Of a DNA stretch of 64,000 nucleotides, positions 31,636 through 41,320 are shown in pieces. Below the pieces are notes generated by a model. The model worked only from the letters and a program-made list of their open reading frames with translations, was not told the origin of the DNA and ran no database searches. The stretch is from NCBI RefSeq assembly GCF_028747805.1, contig NZ_CP114887.1, positions 3,993,001 through 4,057,000 of the forward strand, written 5' to 3'. The stretch comes from Solibacillus daqui (lineage in GTDB: Bacteria > Bacillota > Bacilli > Bacillales_A > Planococcaceae). A program made the position numbers and the translations under genes. How positions within the stretch are numbered: position 1 is the stretch's first letter; every line of letters starts with the position of its first letter.

Positions 31636-32168
31636 GCATGTTCCTCTCCTTGCTCGACTTTACTTTCGAGTGCTCGAATGTCATCACGTAATTTGGCAGC
31701 ATCTTCAAAACGTTCATCTGTAATTGCTTGCTGTTGCAATGTGCGAAGTTCACTTATTTGCTGGTTGATTTTTTCTTTTAAGTGCTTTTCTTCAACATAG
31801 CCTACATGCTTCGTACCTGCTTGGATTTTTTCTAGTAATTGCGGCAGCTGTTCACTGAATGTTTTGTAACAATCACCACAACCGAATTTTACTTGCTTTA
31901 AAAACTGACGATACGTATTGCCACACGTTGGGCACGCTTTTGTTTTTGCCGTGCTCCCCGCTACATTTTCTTTTTTTAAGATTGGCACAAAATTAAACCA
32001 ATTCGTCATGAGCTGCTGTAATGATGCGGGCTCTTCTTTCATTTCAAATTGAAACGGATGATACTGTGCAGCACACACGTCGCAATAATGTCGCTCCATC
32101 TGTTGACCGTTTTGTATTTGTGTCACCGTTACATTGGCATGGCGTTGTTTGCAATGTTCACATATCAT
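31632..32168 (-). CDS. mcsA: McsB activator McsA (zinc-finger, UVR domain)
   Basis: McsA activates the McsB kinase and helps control CtsR. The 178 residues have two zinc-binding modules: CEHC...CDVC (3-32) and CPTCGNTY...CGDCYKTF (about 78-105). A UVR motif near the C-terminus (ELRTLQQQAITDERFEDAAKLRDDI) follows. It follows ctsR by 12 bases. Confidence 0.95.
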   Translation of the reverse strand: MICEHCKQRHANVTVTQIQNGQQMERHYCDVCAAQYHPFQFEMKEEPASLQQLMTNWFNFVPILKKENVAGSTAKTKACPTCGNTYRQFLKQVKFGCGDCYKTFSEQLPQLLEKIQAGTKHVGYVEEKHLKEKINQQISELRTLQQQAITDERFEDAAKLRDDIRALESKVEQGEEHA

Positions 32169-32180
32169 GATAAAACACCT

Positions 32181-32645
32181 CTATTTTTCAAAAGAAATCG
32201 TTTGTAGCATCGCATGTAATAAGCGGGCTCGCACTTCATCACGGATTGGTAAACCTAGTCGCAATGTTGTACGATCCAGTGCAGCTCTCATAATACTTGC
32301 CTCTCGTTCACTTACAATATCTTCGTCTAATAAACGATAAAGTATGCGTTCCGCGTTTGCTTGTGCAATCGTTTCACCAATTTGTTCTTCCATTTCGTCT
32401 AATAAGTTTTTCTTTGAGTGGATCGTTACACGCAAAATCCGAATATAGCCACCACCACCACGCTTACTTTCTACAAAATAACCGTGCTCTGTTGTAAAAC
32501 GTGTATTAATGACGTAATTGATTTGTGAAGGTGCACAAGCAAACTGCTTCGCTAATTCATTACGCTTTATTTCAATATGTCCCTTTCCATCTAATTCAAT
32601 AACTTCCTTCAAATACCCTTCAATTATGTCAGATATATTCCTCAT
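32181..32645 (-). CDS. ctsR: Heat-shock repressor CtsR
   Basis: CtsR represses clp genes by binding tandem heptamers and is released by heat. The start is the ATG of MRNISDIIE (154 residues) after GAGGTGAGG. The DNA-binding helix-turn-helix is followed by the glycine-rich RGGGGYIRI wing loop that senses temperature. The C-terminal four-helix part carries the McsB contact region. First gene of the ctsR-mcsA-mcsB-clpC operon, with its own operator upstream. Confidence 0.96.
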   Translation of the reverse strand: MRNISDIIEGYLKEVIELDGKGHIEIKRNELAKQFACAPSQINYVINTRFTTEHGYFVESKRGGGGYIRILRVTIHSKKNLLDEMEEQIGETIAQANAERILYRLLDEDIVSEREASIMRAALDRTTLRLGLPIRDEVRARLLHAMLQTISFEK

Positions 32646-32671
32646 GCTGTCCTCACCTCTCAACAACTGAC

Positions 32672-32719
32672 TTTGACTATCTTTGACTTAAATATACAAT
32701 AGCTGTTTTTTGAATTCAA
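32672..32719 (-). promoter_or_regulatory. ctsR promoter and CtsR operator
   Basis: TTGAAT (32714-32719) and TATATT (32691-32696) are 17 bases apart. Immediately downstream, AGTCAAA-GAT-AGTCAAA (32672-32688) matches the CtsR box (R-GTCAAA, 3 bases, R-GTCAAA), placed over the transcription start. This implies autorepression and heat induction. Confidence 0.88.
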
Positions 32720-32774
32720 ATAATCACTCTCAAAATACTTTTCCCTAATCACTTCAAATAAATCCCCAAAAATG

Positions 32775-32808
32775 TAAAAAAGCTGCGGGGAACTTTTTCC
32801 CCACAGCC
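32775..32808 (-). terminator. Terminator after the DUF4870-like gene
   Basis: Arms TTCCCCACAGC and GCTGCGGGGAA (one mismatch) are followed by TTTTTT on the minus strand. Confidence 0.8.
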
Positions 32809-32836
32809 TTTTAATCCATTACCCCGCTGAATCAAA

Positions 32837-33142
32837 TTAAATCCAGCGCCCTACAATTGGATAATTCCAATTTTTATCTGATAAAGCTTTGACAATGCCA
32901 ATGATTGGAGCAATCCAAAAGATTGCTATAAATATTAATAAGAATGGTAATCCGATTAACACGAACGATAACACGCCCGCAATGGCAATCAAAACACCAA
33001 ATACTACTTGGAATAATAACGCCTGCATTGCTATACGTTTTACTTCATCTTCAGAACTTATTAGGAAAAATAGAATCGGCACTATAAACGGCGCAAAAAA
33101 CGCACTCGCATGGATAATAACCTTTGACCATTTAGATTCCAT
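32837..33142 (-). CDS. Small membrane protein, DUF4870/Tic20-like
   Basis: The 101 residues have three to four hydrophobic segments. The pattern is an N-terminal HASAFFAPFIVPILFFLIS, a VKRIAMQALLFQVVF loop-helix, and a C-terminal GIVKAL...W.YPIVGRWI. This order is typical of the DUF4870 family of small integral membrane proteins of unknown function. It has its own terminator and is probably monocistronic. Confidence 0.75.
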   Translation of the reverse strand: MESKWSKVIIHASAFFAPFIVPILFFLISSEDEVKRIAMQALLFQVVFGVLIAIAGVLSFVLIGLPFLLIFIAIFWIAPIIGIVKALSDKNWNYPIVGRWI

Positions 33143-33261
33143 TTACAATCAACCTCACTTTGTTTTGTTATCTTATTTACGCTTGACCGTTGTAAAAGTT
33201 TCACAAACTAAAAAAAATCTTAGGTTGCCTATACCTAAGATTATCAAAAACTATGTACGTG

Positions 33262-33474
33262 TTAATATGGCCCTCGATCATTTGGATTATCGCCCTCTTG
33301 CGGGAATAAAAAATACGAAATAACCGCTGTTAAAATTGTTGCACCAATAACGATGAATATCCGATCACGACTTGCTACTTCTTGAAATTTATTAGCTAAC
33401 ATAATGTAAGAAGCAAGAGCAACCCCTAAAGAAATCGGTAACACAAACTTCAAACGCCCTTTTTGAAACTTCAT
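33262..33474 (-). CDS. Small two-span membrane protein, unknown function
   Basis: I do not recognise the family. From the ATG of MKFQKGRLK the protein has 70 residues: a basic N-terminus, two hydrophobic segments (about 11-28 and 38-56), and an acidic, hydrophilic tail ending in DNPNDRGPY. An AGGA ribosome site lies 10 bases upstream. A longer reading from a TTG has no ribosome site. Confidence 0.55.
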   Translation of the reverse strand: MKFQKGRLKFVLPISLGVALASYIMLANKFQEVASRDRIFIVIGATILTAVISYFLFPQEGDNPNDRGPY

Positions 33475-33838
33475 TTTTACAACGTCCTTTTCTAGTAATT
33501 TTACTTGCTTCAACAAAAGCCCGTACTTCTATATGATTGGGAGAGAAATGTAAAGTATTTCCTTCTATTCAGTGATAGATTAATTCTCGACTGAATCAAA
33601 TTATTCCCCCATGGATGTCACAGATTTTTAAAGGGATTATTAGAGCAAACCCGAAGAAATCTGGACACAATTACACCGAGACGTAATTGATAGCAACTTT
33701 ATCTATCATTTATAATACAACGTACAAAATTGAAATACAAATTTCGTAAAAAATAGAATTTATACTAAAATATTACTGATAACTCATTCAAAAAATAGTA
33801 AAATATGAATATGTAAAAAATACGAAATGAGGAATACT
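33475..33838. other. Intergenic region holding repeat copy D
   Basis: The left third is featureless and A+T rich, the middle is repeat copy D (33605-33689), and the right part is the 5' region of the HemAT-like gene. GAGGA at 33829-33833 serves as the ribosome site. No sigma-D (motility) promoter was recognised. Confidence 0.6.
33605..33689. repeat. Intergenic palindromic repeat, copy D
   Basis: It begins like copy C (CATGGATGTCACAGATTTTT) and keeps the linker AAATCTGGACA. It ends in the core CAATTACACC, GA, GACGTAATTG (33668-33689). The poly-T/poly-A hairpin arms seen in C and A are decayed here. Confidence 0.7.
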
Positions 33839-35152
33839 ATGGTAAGTTGGTTTTCGAAATCATCGAAAGTTTCAAATCAGTCTTTTTTTGATGGCGCGAA
33901 ATATTCTCATGAAATACATTTAGACGTTTCAAATTATCCTGACTTAAATAAGCAACTACAATTATTGAATTTAACAACCGAAGATTTAGCTATTATTAAA
34001 CAGCTAGAGCCTTATGCACCAGAGATTATTCCAGTTATGGTAGAACAATTTTATGCAGCTGTAACAATCAGTCCAGAATTAGTGAATATTATTAAGCATA
34101 CAACACAAATTGAGCGTCTAAAAATTACGCTCCACAGACATTTAGAAGGTATTTTTAAATGTAAAATTGATTCAAATTACATAATGGAACGCCAAACTAT
34201 CGCCCAAGTCCATGTACGTATTGGCTTGAAGTCAAAATGGTATATTGCTTCATTCCAATCATTGATGAGTACGTTTATTTTATTTATCGAAAAAATTGAG
34301 ATGTCCTCTCATGATATGGCAAAAGCAGTAAATGCCTTTTCTAAAATGATTAACTTTGAGCAACAGCTCGTAATCGAAGCATATGAAAATGAAGAACAGC
34401 GCATTCGTACAGAGACAGAAAATATTAAAATGCGTTTAATCGACCGTATTCAAACAACTGCTCAGGAACTCAATCATATTAGTGATGAAACAAACAGCTC
34501 GCTACAGGAAATCGTCAATCAATCTGAGGAAATTGCGACGAATACAAAAGAAGGACTCGACTTAGTTGCCGAAACGGAAGAAAAATCAATGACAGGCACA
34601 ACGTATTTAGTCAATCAAACGGCCATTATGACAACCATTTTAGACCGCGTTGATACACTCGAAACGTCGATGCATATGCTTCGTCAGTCTTCTCAGAAAA
34701 TTGCTGATATTGTTGGACTCGTAACAGGCATTGCCGACCAAACCAACTTATTAGCGTTAAATGCCTCGATTGAAGCTGCGCGTGCCGGCGAACACGGTAA
34801 AGGCTTTGCTGTCGTAGCCGATGAAGTTCGAAAACTAGCAGAAGAAACGAAAAATGCCGTACAAAACGTGTCGCATTTAATTAAAGAAACGGAAGTCAAT
34901 ATTTCACAAATGTCCGATTCTGTTTCAAGCGTAGACGAGCAAGTAAAAATGAGCGTTGATACACAAAAAAGTTTGGCCGATTCGTTCACATCGATTACAG
35001 AGGCTGTATCAGGTATTAAAACACAATACGAAAATACAAACGAAGACATTCACTCCATTACATCCGTTATTACAGGTCTTACGCATACGACAAACCTAGT
35101 TTCAACATCGTCCGATTCGCTGTTACGCATCGTACATGAATTACATGACTAA
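33839..35152 (+). CDS. HemAT-type globin-coupled oxygen-sensing chemotaxis transducer
   Basis: This is a predicted soluble haem aerotaxis receptor. The start is ATG (MVSWFSK, 437 residues) after GAGGA. Residues 20-190 are a sensor globin with the proximal haem His125 in [13 protein letters not shown]. The C-terminal half is a methyl-accepting signalling domain with the hairpin tip [20 protein letters not shown] and flanking EVRKLAEE. There is no transmembrane segment, as in B. subtilis HemAT. It is monocistronic with a terminator. Confidence 0.92.
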   Translation: MVSWFSKSSKVSNQSFFDGAKYSHEIHLDVSNYPDLNKQLQLLNLTTEDLAIIKQLEPYAPEIIPVMVEQFYAAVTISPELVNIIKHTTQIERLKITLHRHLEGIFKCKIDSNYIMERQTIAQVHVRIGLKSKWYIASFQSLMSTFILFIEKIEMSSHDMAKAVNAFSKMINFEQQLVIEAYENEEQRIRTETENIKMRLIDRIQTTAQELNHISDETNSSLQEIVNQSEEIATNTKEGLDLVAETEEKSMTGTTYLVNQTAIMTTILDRVDTLETSMHMLRQSSQKIADIVGLVTGIADQTNLLALNASIEAARAGEHGKGFAVVADEVRKLAEETKNAVQNVSHLIKETEVNISQMSDSVSSVDEQVKMSVDTQKSLADSFTSITEAVSGIKTQYENTNEDIHSITSVITGLTHTTNLVSTSSDSLLRIVHELHD

Positions 35153-35157
35153 TCCCA

Positions 35158-35199
35158 AAAGGCTAACGCATATCCATTTCTGCGTTAGCCTTTCATTTT
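35158..35199. terminator. Bidirectional terminator, HemAT-like gene / thioesterase
   Basis: Perfect 13-base arms AAAGGCTAACGCA (35158-35170) and TGCGTTAGCCTTT (35181-35193), with short T tracts on both sides, between two convergent genes. Confidence 0.82.
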
Positions 35200-35686
35200 A
35201 TCCGCGACGTTTTTTTGATAACGCTCGTTTTTGCTTACGATGCTCTTGGCGAATTGGCCCTGTCTCAAATAAATGACGCTCAAAATCATTTTCCGGTTCA
35301 ACACCTGGCACTTCTTTTGGAGATCCCTCTTCATCAATTGCGACCATCGTTACGAATGATTCAGTTGTTAGCTTTTTCGCCCCCGTTTTAACGTTACGCG
35401 ATACTACACGGACATACACTTCCATCGATGTACGCCCTGTACCTGTTACCATTGCTTCAAGTTCAATCACATCACCAGCATAAGCAGATGAGACAAAATC
35501 TACAGAGTCAAAAGAAGCTGTTACTACTTCCCCCTGTGAATGTTTCATCGCTGCGATAGCGGCTACTTCATCGATATATGCTAAAACCCTACCACCGAAA
35601 ATCGAATGATGGTGGTTCGTATCAGGAGGTAAAACTAATCGCGTTTGATTTGCCTTAGAATAACTCATTGGATAGGTCTTTTTCAT
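35198..35686 (-). CDS. Acyl-CoA thioesterase, hot-dog fold (YciA/BFIT type)
   Basis: Hydrolyses acyl-CoA. The start is the ATG of MKKTYPMSYS (162 residues) after AGGTGGA. The hot-dog signature is HHHSIFGGRVLAYIDEVAAIAAMKHS; the central Asp in YIDEVA is the usual catalytic acid. VDFVSSAYAGDVIELEA and a Lys/Arg-rich tail follow. Physiological substrate is unknown. Confidence 0.87.
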   Translation of the reverse strand: MKKTYPMSYSKANQTRLVLPPDTNHHHSIFGGRVLAYIDEVAAIAAMKHSQGEVVTASFDSVDFVSSAYAGDVIELEAMVTGTGRTSMEVYVRVVSRNVKTGAKKLTTESFVTMVAIDEEGSPKEVPGVEPENDFERHLFETGPIRQEHRKQKRALSKKRRG

Positions 35687-35753
35687 AATGCTCCACCTTT
35701 CTTGTCTACTCTCCATGTTACTATTTTTAGTCAATGAAGTACTAGTACGAAGA

Positions 35754-37181
35754 TTAAATATTTCGCTTCATAGCAATCAATTTTAAGTCAGTCATTTCTT
35801 CCACTGCATATTTAATACCTTCTTTACCATAACCACTCATTTTCACACCGCCATACGGCATATTATCTGTTCGGAATGTTGGAATATCATTAATAATAAC
35901 CGCGCCTGCTTGCAGTTCATCTGCTGCTTTTAATGCATCCATTAAATTATTTGTATAAATTCCCGCATTTAGTGCGAGTTCGGTATCATTCACAAATGCA
36001 ATTGCTTCATCGAGTGTGTCGTAAGGAACAATGGATACAACCGGTGCAAATGTTTCCTCACAAACAATTTTCATAGTTGGCTTTACGTTCACCATGACAG
36101 TCGGCGTACATGTGCGCTCTGTAAATTCAGCACCTGTTGCGACTTGTGCCCCTTGTATCTTTGCTTCTTCAATCCAGTTTTTTATACGTGCTACCTCATT
36201 TGGATGAATCATCGCACTAATATCGATGTTTGCGTCAAACGGGTCACCAACAACTAATTTCTCCGTTTCTTCTACAAACTTTTTTATAAACTCTTCATAG
36301 ATTGCACTGTGTACATAAATGCGTTGAAGAGAGATACATACTTGTCCTGCAAAGCCAAATGCTCCTCCAACGCAACGTTTCATCATTTTATCGAGTTCTG
36401 TTGACGGCTCGACAATGACGCCCGCATTCGAACCGAGCTCTAATGTGATTTTACGTAACCCTACTTTTTCTTTTATTTTTAACCCTACCGCACCACTACC
36501 TGTAAAGGTCACTTTTTTAACAAGAGGGTGCGTTACTAATGTATCGCTTAACTCAGCCCCACTGCCTGTAACAATTTGTAGTACACCATCAGGTAAGCCG
36601 GCTTCTTTAAAAATTTCCGCCATAACAAGCGCGCTCAGTGGTGTTTGTGATGCTGGTTTTAATACTACCGTATTGCCGACCGCAAATGCCGGGCCTAATT
36701 TATGCGCAACTAAATTAAATGGAAAGTTAAACGGCGTAATTGCTGAAACAACGCCTAATGGTACACGCTTTGTATAACCAATATAATCTGCCGCGCCTGG
36801 TGCTGCATCCATCGGCACTGTTTCACCCGTTAGATTTTTCGCTGCCTCTGCAGCAAATTGATACGTGGCAATAGTACGATCTAGTTCACCCAACCCTGCT
36901 GATAATGGTTTTGCCGCTTCATTTGCTAAAATTTGTGCCAGCTCTTGTTTTCGCTCACGCATAATAGCTACTACTTTATATAAAATTTCTGCACGCTCAT
37001 ATGCCGGTGTTTTTTGAAACATTTGAAAGGCTTTATGTGCTCCTTCAATCGCACGTTCTATATCTGAAATTGTTGCTTTTGCTACCTGTGCAATAACCTC
37101 TCCTGTGTAAGGTGCCGTAAGTTCCGTCGTTTCCGCTGTTTGTTCCCACACACCATTAATCCATAGTTTCGTTTGTTGCAT
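35754..37181 (-). CDS. NAD(P)-dependent aldehyde dehydrogenase family protein
   Basis: The start is ATG (MQQTKLWING, 475 residues), five bases after GGAGTGA. Domain order is typical: a cofactor-binding fold with ITPFNFPFNLVAHKLGPA, the FTGSGAVG loop, the catalytic Glu in LELGSN, the nucleophile Cys in GFAGQVCISLQRIYV, and the C-terminal EETFAPV. The GQVCISLQR form is close to lactaldehyde/phosphonoacetaldehyde or non-phosphorylating glyceraldehyde dehydrogenase branches. Substrate cannot be fixed. It follows a DUF4003-like gene by 14 bases. Confidence 0.88.
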   Translation of the reverse strand: MQQTKLWINGVWEQTAETTELTAPYTGEVIAQVAKATISDIERAIEGAHKAFQMFQKTPAYERAEILYKVVAIMRERKQELAQILANEAAKPLSAGLGELDRTIATYQFAAEAAKNLTGETVPMDAAPGAADYIGYTKRVPLGVVSAITPFNFPFNLVAHKLGPAFAVGNTVVLKPASQTPLSALVMAEIFKEAGLPDGVLQIVTGSGAELSDTLVTHPLVKKVTFTGSGAVGLKIKEKVGLRKITLELGSNAGVIVEPSTELDKMMKRCVGGAFGFAGQVCISLQRIYVHSAIYEEFIKKFVEETEKLVVGDPFDANIDISAMIHPNEVARIKNWIEEAKIQGAQVATGAEFTERTCTPTVMVNVKPTMKIVCEETFAPVVSIVPYDTLDEAIAFVNDTELALNAGIYTNNLMDALKAADELQAGAVIINDIPTFRTDNMPYGGVKMSGYGKEGIKYAVEEMTDLKLIAMKRNI

Positions 37182-37195
37182 CGTGTTCACTCCTT

Positions 37196-38170
37196 TTAAA
37201 TGAATAAATCAAAAATATCAAATGCTAACGTAAAGCCTGCATCATGTAAAAAATTACTCATATTTAATGCCTGTAAAAATAATAAGCTGTCATTGAATTG
37301 TTGAAGCTGATCATTTTCAATCAAGTGCTGTAGCACAAATTGTGTTGCCGTCATCAAAGCAAGCGAGGGCTCTAACGCAAACAGGCTCAGCTGCTTCAGT
37401 TCATTATGCAACATCATAACATCACTAAGCACATCCTCATTCGCGCGTGTCAGTGCAAGCATCGCAATAAATGGATAAAAATTACGTCGCACCTTTACGT
37501 TTTCCCTTTTTAAATGTGCTCGAATCGCAACAACATAGTCTATTAACAATGGCTCAAACTGTACATCATACATCGTTAATAGCTGTGACATCGCTTGTAG
37601 TGCATCACCGCGCTTAAAATCTTGTTGTATAAGCGCATCATAATAACGACGCATCGTCTGACCTTGTAACTTAGCGTCTGCTTGCTCTCTCGTTAATAAA
37701 ACTGCATACGGAATATCATCTTTACCAGTCAAAAATTGATGTTTCTTTTTCATCTCACTATGTAACTGCTTGGCACGCTTAGCATGTGCTTCATCGATTA
37801 AAAATAGCGCGGCAATGGATTGATAGGTGCTGCTTGCAAAACCCGCTGCTTCAAGATAACGCTCATTTTGCGCTATACGCTGGATTTCTTGTTCGGTTTG
37901 ATCATGTAAAATCAGATGCGCCGCTACTTTATAGCTTAGAACCGATTTAGTCGATACAGTAGAAAAGAATTCGATTAGCGATTGTTTTACAGCTTTTCGT
38001 TGCAAGTTTTTCATTTGTGCTTCAAATTGTATACCATGAAACGTTTCACGTGAAAATGTATATTGCACGGCTAGCGGCACTTTTATGGCAGGTGTTATGT
38101 CTGCACTAAAAAATAGTGACATTCTTTCATAGTTTTGCTGAAGGCTTGTTATAAAATGATTCTTGTCCAT
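37196..38170 (-). CDS. Uncharacterised protein, DUF4003-like
   Basis: The 324 residues are soluble, mostly helical and have no signal peptide. The motif-like segments TGKDDIPYAVLL and RANEDVLSDVMMLHNELK resemble the DUF4003 family found beside metabolic genes in Bacilli, where the role is unknown. It is cotranscribed with the downstream aldehyde dehydrogenase, with which it might share regulation. Confidence 0.6.
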   Translation of the reverse strand: MDKNHFITSLQQNYERMSLFFSADITPAIKVPLAVQYTFSRETFHGIQFEAQMKNLQRKAVKQSLIEFFSTVSTKSVLSYKVAAHLILHDQTEQEIQRIAQNERYLEAAGFASSTYQSIAALFLIDEAHAKRAKQLHSEMKKKHQFLTGKDDIPYAVLLTREQADAKLQGQTMRRYYDALIQQDFKRGDALQAMSQLLTMYDVQFEPLLIDYVVAIRAHLKRENVKVRRNFYPFIAMLALTRANEDVLSDVMMLHNELKQLSLFALEPSLALMTATQFVLQHLIENDQLQQFNDSLLFLQALNMSNFLHDAGFTLAFDIFDLFI

Positions 38171-38215
38171 AGCTTCACACTCCTACGATTCATTATACGC
38201 CTAATTTTTTATCAT

Positions 38216-38245
38216 GAAAAAAGACTATGCAAAATCGCATAGCCT
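38216..38245 (-). terminator. Terminator after the DUF779 gene
   Basis: Arms GGCTATGC (38237-38244) and GCATAGTC (38223-38230, one G-U) are followed by TTTTTT on the minus strand. Confidence 0.75.
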
Positions 38246-38254
38246 TTTCGTAAT

Positions 38255-38611
38255 TTACGATGAAAGTTGCTCTAGCTCTTCTTTAGAAAATGCCCGAGAT
38301 CTAGATAAAAAACGCTTCCCTTCCACACCTTCAAGTGAAAACATCCCGCCTCTTCCATCCACAACATCAATAATAATTTGTGTATGTTTCCAATAATCAT
38401 ATTGATTTTTGTGCATATAAAATGGGCTTCCACCAAGATGGCCTAACAAAATATCTTGTTTTCCAACAATTAAATCCCCATCAGGATAACACATCGGTGA
38501 CGATCCATCACAACAGCCACCTGATTGATGAAACATAATGGGACCATGACGAACTTTTAACTTGTCGATTAGCTGCAATGCTTCTTCGGTTGCGATAACA
38601 CGTTCAACCAA
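38255..38611 (-). CDS. DUF779 protein, aldehyde dehydrogenase partner
   Basis: The 118 residues start with TTG after GGAGGTG. The conserved motif is HQSGGCCDGSSPMCYPDGD (28-46), with three cysteines, suggesting metal binding or redox chemistry. The later HKNQYDYWKHTQIIIDVVDGRGGMFSLE is the other family hallmark. DUF779 genes are repeatedly found directly downstream of acetaldehyde dehydrogenases, exactly as here (20 bases after). Function is unknown. Confidence 0.85.
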   Translation of the reverse strand: MVERVIATEEALQLIDKLKVRHGPIMFHQSGGCCDGSSPMCYPDGDLIVGKQDILLGHLGGSPFYMHKNQYDYWKHTQIIIDVVDGRGGMFSLEGVEGKRFLSRSRAFSKEELEQLSS

Positions 38612-38631
38612 ATTTCCGCACCTCCTCTTTC

Positions 38632-40176
38632 TTAGAAGAAGCCTAAGCGGTTTTCATCATAGCTTACTAATAAGTTTTTCGTTTGTTGGTAATGACTAAG
38701 CATCATCTTATGATTCTCACGTCCAACACCAGACATTTTGTAGCCACCAAACGCTGCGTGTGCTGGGTAGGCATGGTAGCAGTTTGTCCAAACACGACCC
38801 GCTTCAATACCACGTCCGAAGCGATACGCTGTATTCATATCGCGCGTCCAAACACCAGCGCCTAAGCCGTATAATGTATCGTTCGCAATTTCAAGCGCTT
38901 CTTCTTTTGTTTTAAATGTTGTAACAGCTACTACTGGACCAAAAATTTCTTCTTGGAAAATACGCATTTTGTTATGTCCTTTGAATACTGTTGGCTTAAT
39001 GTAATAACCTTCTGCGAACTCGCCGCCAAGATCATTTTTCTCACCACCACTTAAGCATTCTGCGCCTTCTTCTTTCCCAATTTGTAAATAAGATTGGATT
39101 TTTTCCATTTGCTCAGACGAAGCTTGTGCACCCATCATTGTATTTGGATCAAGTGGGTTTCCTACTTGAATCGCTTCTACACGCTTTAATACTCGTTCCA
39201 TAAATTTATCATAAATTGATTCTTGAATAAGCGCTCGAGATGGACATGTACATACTTCCCCCTGATTAAGGGCAAATAATACAAAGCCTTCTACTGCCTT
39301 ATCTAAAAATGCATCATCTGCATCCATTATATCTTCAAAGAATATATTAGGTGATTTCCCACCAAGCTCTAATGTTACAGGAATTAAATTTTGTGATGCG
39401 TATTGCATAATTAAGCGACCTGTTGTCGTTTCACCAGTAAAGGCAATTTTACCGATACGTGGGCTCGATGCTAACGGCTTTCCTGCTTCTAAGCCAAAAC
39501 CATTTACAATATTTAATACTCCAGGAGGTAATAAATCTCCAATTAACTCAGCTAGTACTAAAATTGATGCTGGTGTTTGCTCAGCCGGTTTAAGAACAAC
39601 ACAGTTTCCAGCAGCAAGTGCAGGTGCTAGTTTCCATACCGCCATTAGCAATGGGAAATTCCAAGGAATAATTTGCCCTATTACTCCAATTGGTTCATGG
39701 AAATGATAAGCAACTGTATTTTCATCTACTTGGCTAAGAGAACCTTCTTGTGCTCTTAATGCACCAGCAAAATAACGGAAGTGATCAATCGCAAGTGGCA
39801 GATCGGCATTTAATGTTTCACGCACAGCTTTACCATTGTCCCAAGTTTCTGCAACAGCTAACATTTCTAAGTTCTGTTCGATGCGATCTGCAATTTTTAA
39901 CAAAATATTACTTCGCTCTGTGACCGACGTTGTGCCCCAAGCATCTTTAGCCGCATGAGCCGCATCTAAAGCTAATTCAATATCTGCTTCTGTAGAACGG
40001 GCAATTTGTGTAAATACTTTACCTGTTACTGGTGTAACGTTGTCAAAGTATTCACCATTTGCCGGTGCAATCCATTCGCCACCAATAAAATTGTCATAGC
40101 GTTCCTTAAAATGTACAAGTGCACCATCCGTATTTGGATTTGCATAAACTCCTGTCATTACATTAACCTCTGCCAT
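38632..40176 (-). CDS. Acetaldehyde dehydrogenase (AldB/ExaC-like)
   Basis: This NAD-dependent enzyme is predicted to oxidise acetaldehyde to acetate during ethanol or acetoin catabolism. It has 514 residues. The pyrroloquinoline-independent ALDH motifs are [29 protein letters not shown], the catalytic Glu in LELGGKSPN and the nucleophile in [16 protein letters not shown], a form diagnostic of the AldB/ExaC branch. It ends with [13 protein letters not shown]...TKNLLVSY. It pairs with DUF779. A candidate CcpA site lies 50-65 bases upstream. Confidence 0.9.
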   Translation of the reverse strand: MAEVNVMTGVYANPNTDGALVHFKERYDNFIGGEWIAPANGEYFDNVTPVTGKVFTQIARSTEADIELALDAAHAAKDAWGTTSVTERSNILLKIADRIEQNLEMLAVAETWDNGKAVRETLNADLPLAIDHFRYFAGALRAQEGSLSQVDENTVAYHFHEPIGVIGQIIPWNFPLLMAVWKLAPALAAGNCVVLKPAEQTPASILVLAELIGDLLPPGVLNIVNGFGLEAGKPLASSPRIGKIAFTGETTTGRLIMQYASQNLIPVTLELGGKSPNIFFEDIMDADDAFLDKAVEGFVLFALNQGEVCTCPSRALIQESIYDKFMERVLKRVEAIQVGNPLDPNTMMGAQASSEQMEKIQSYLQIGKEEGAECLSGGEKNDLGGEFAEGYYIKPTVFKGHNKMRIFQEEIFGPVVAVTTFKTKEEALEIANDTLYGLGAGVWTRDMNTAYRFGRGIEAGRVWTNCYHAYPAHAAFGGYKMSGVGRENHKMMLSHYQQTKNLLVSYDENRLGFF

Positions 40177-40476
40177 TGAAAATTCTCCCCTTTTCTTAAA
40201 TAATGGTGATCATACCTATTAAATTTTGTTTACGCTTACATTCATGCCGAAAATGATCTGTAATAAAATAGGTATCTTCTATTCTTATATTGTCAGAAAA
40301 GTAATTAAATTTCAAATATTAAACTACAATTTACAGAATTTTAAAATTGTTTACAAGCACTCTTAAAGAAATCTAGACACAATTACACCAAAACATAATG
40401 GATATAGCTCATAACAATTAACCTCCGAAGTGAATTATTGTATACTGAAGATATTCTATTAGTAGGTGAAAAAATT
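40177..40476. other. Divergent region aldB-like / rluF-like with cre and repeat copy E
   Basis: On the minus strand a sequence matching the CcpA consensus WTGNAANCGNWNNCW at every position lies at 40227-40241 (ATGTAAGCGTAAACA). It suggests catabolite control of the aldehyde dehydrogenase. The most decayed palindromic repeat (copy E, 40364-40401) keeps the linker AAATCTAGACA and an altered core. The remainder is A+T rich. Confidence 0.55.
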
Positions 40477-41181
40477 ATGCGTATCAATAAATTTTTAGCA
40501 GAAACAGGCATCATCTCTCGTCGTGGTGCAGATAAATGGGTAGAAGAAGGTCGAGTAACGATTAACGGTGAACTTGCAACAAATGGTAGCCAAGTAGAAA
40601 CTGGTGATCATGTTTGCGTAGATGGTAAACCAGTACAACGTGAAGATCAACTAGTATACATCGTGCTCAACAAACCAGTTGGCATTACAAGTACAACCGA
40701 AAAACATATCGAAGGAAATGTCGTAGATTTTGTCAATCATCCGCTACGTATTTTCCATATTGGGCGTTTGGACAAAGATTCAGAAGGGTTATTGTTATTA
40801 ACAAATGATGGTGACATCGTAAACGAAATTTTACGTGCAGAAAACCATCATGAAAAAGAATATGTCGTACAAGTTGACAAGCCGATTACCGACAAGTTTT
40901 TACAGGAGATGCGTGCGGGGGTAGAAATTTTAGATACAAAAACATTGCCTTGCCGTGTTGAAAAAATATCCTCACAAGTATTTAAAATCATTTTAGAACA
41001 AGGTCTGAACCGTCAAATTCGTCGTATGTGTTCGGCACTTGGCTATTCCGTAAAACGTCTACAGCGTATTCGCATTATGAATATCCATATCGGCAACTTA
41101 AAGGTGGGTCAATGGCGTGATTTAACAGACAAAGAACGAAACGAACTTTTTACACTACTCAACTACACACCAAAGCAATAA
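40477..41181 (+). CDS. rluF: Pseudouridine synthase, RluF type
   Basis: Predicted to convert U2604-equivalent uridine of 23S rRNA (E. coli numbering). The start is ATG (MRINKFLAET, 234 residues) after AGGTGA. The N-terminal S4 RNA-binding domain spans 1-60. The catalytic motif GRLDKDSEGLLLLTNDGDIVN has the nucleophilic Asp. The motif GLNRQIRRMCSALGY is near 184. RluF-type assignment rests on the HEKEYVV/GVEIL segments; a close RsuA-family relative remains possible. Confidence 0.85.
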   Translation: MRINKFLAETGIISRRGADKWVEEGRVTINGELATNGSQVETGDHVCVDGKPVQREDQLVYIVLNKPVGITSTTEKHIEGNVVDFVNHPLRIFHIGRLDKDSEGLLLLTNDGDIVNEILRAENHHEKEYVVQVDKPITDKFLQEMRAGVEILDTKTLPCRVEKISSQVFKIILEQGLNRQIRRMCSALGYSVKRLQRIRIMNIHIGNLKVGQWRDLTDKERNELFTLLNYTPKQ

Positions 41182-41313
41182 GTGATGCCTATTGGGATTT
41201 AGATGATATTATTACAGCCATTCATAAATTGTAGGCAAAGAAAAGCAATATTTCCATTATGAAATAGAGCTAGCATTAAAATATCCGAATGATGATGCTA
41301 TCATTTGGTGATT
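41181..41313 (+). pseudogene. Possible short gene remnant after rluF
   Basis: Two protein-like stretches follow one another in different frames without a start: SDAYWDLDDIITAIHKL then stop (41181-41234), and VGKEKQYFHYEIELALKYP ending at 41312. This looks like the decayed end of an unidentified gene with one frameshift. I do not recognise it; chance is possible. Confidence 0.3.
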
Positions 41314-41320
41314 ATATTGA

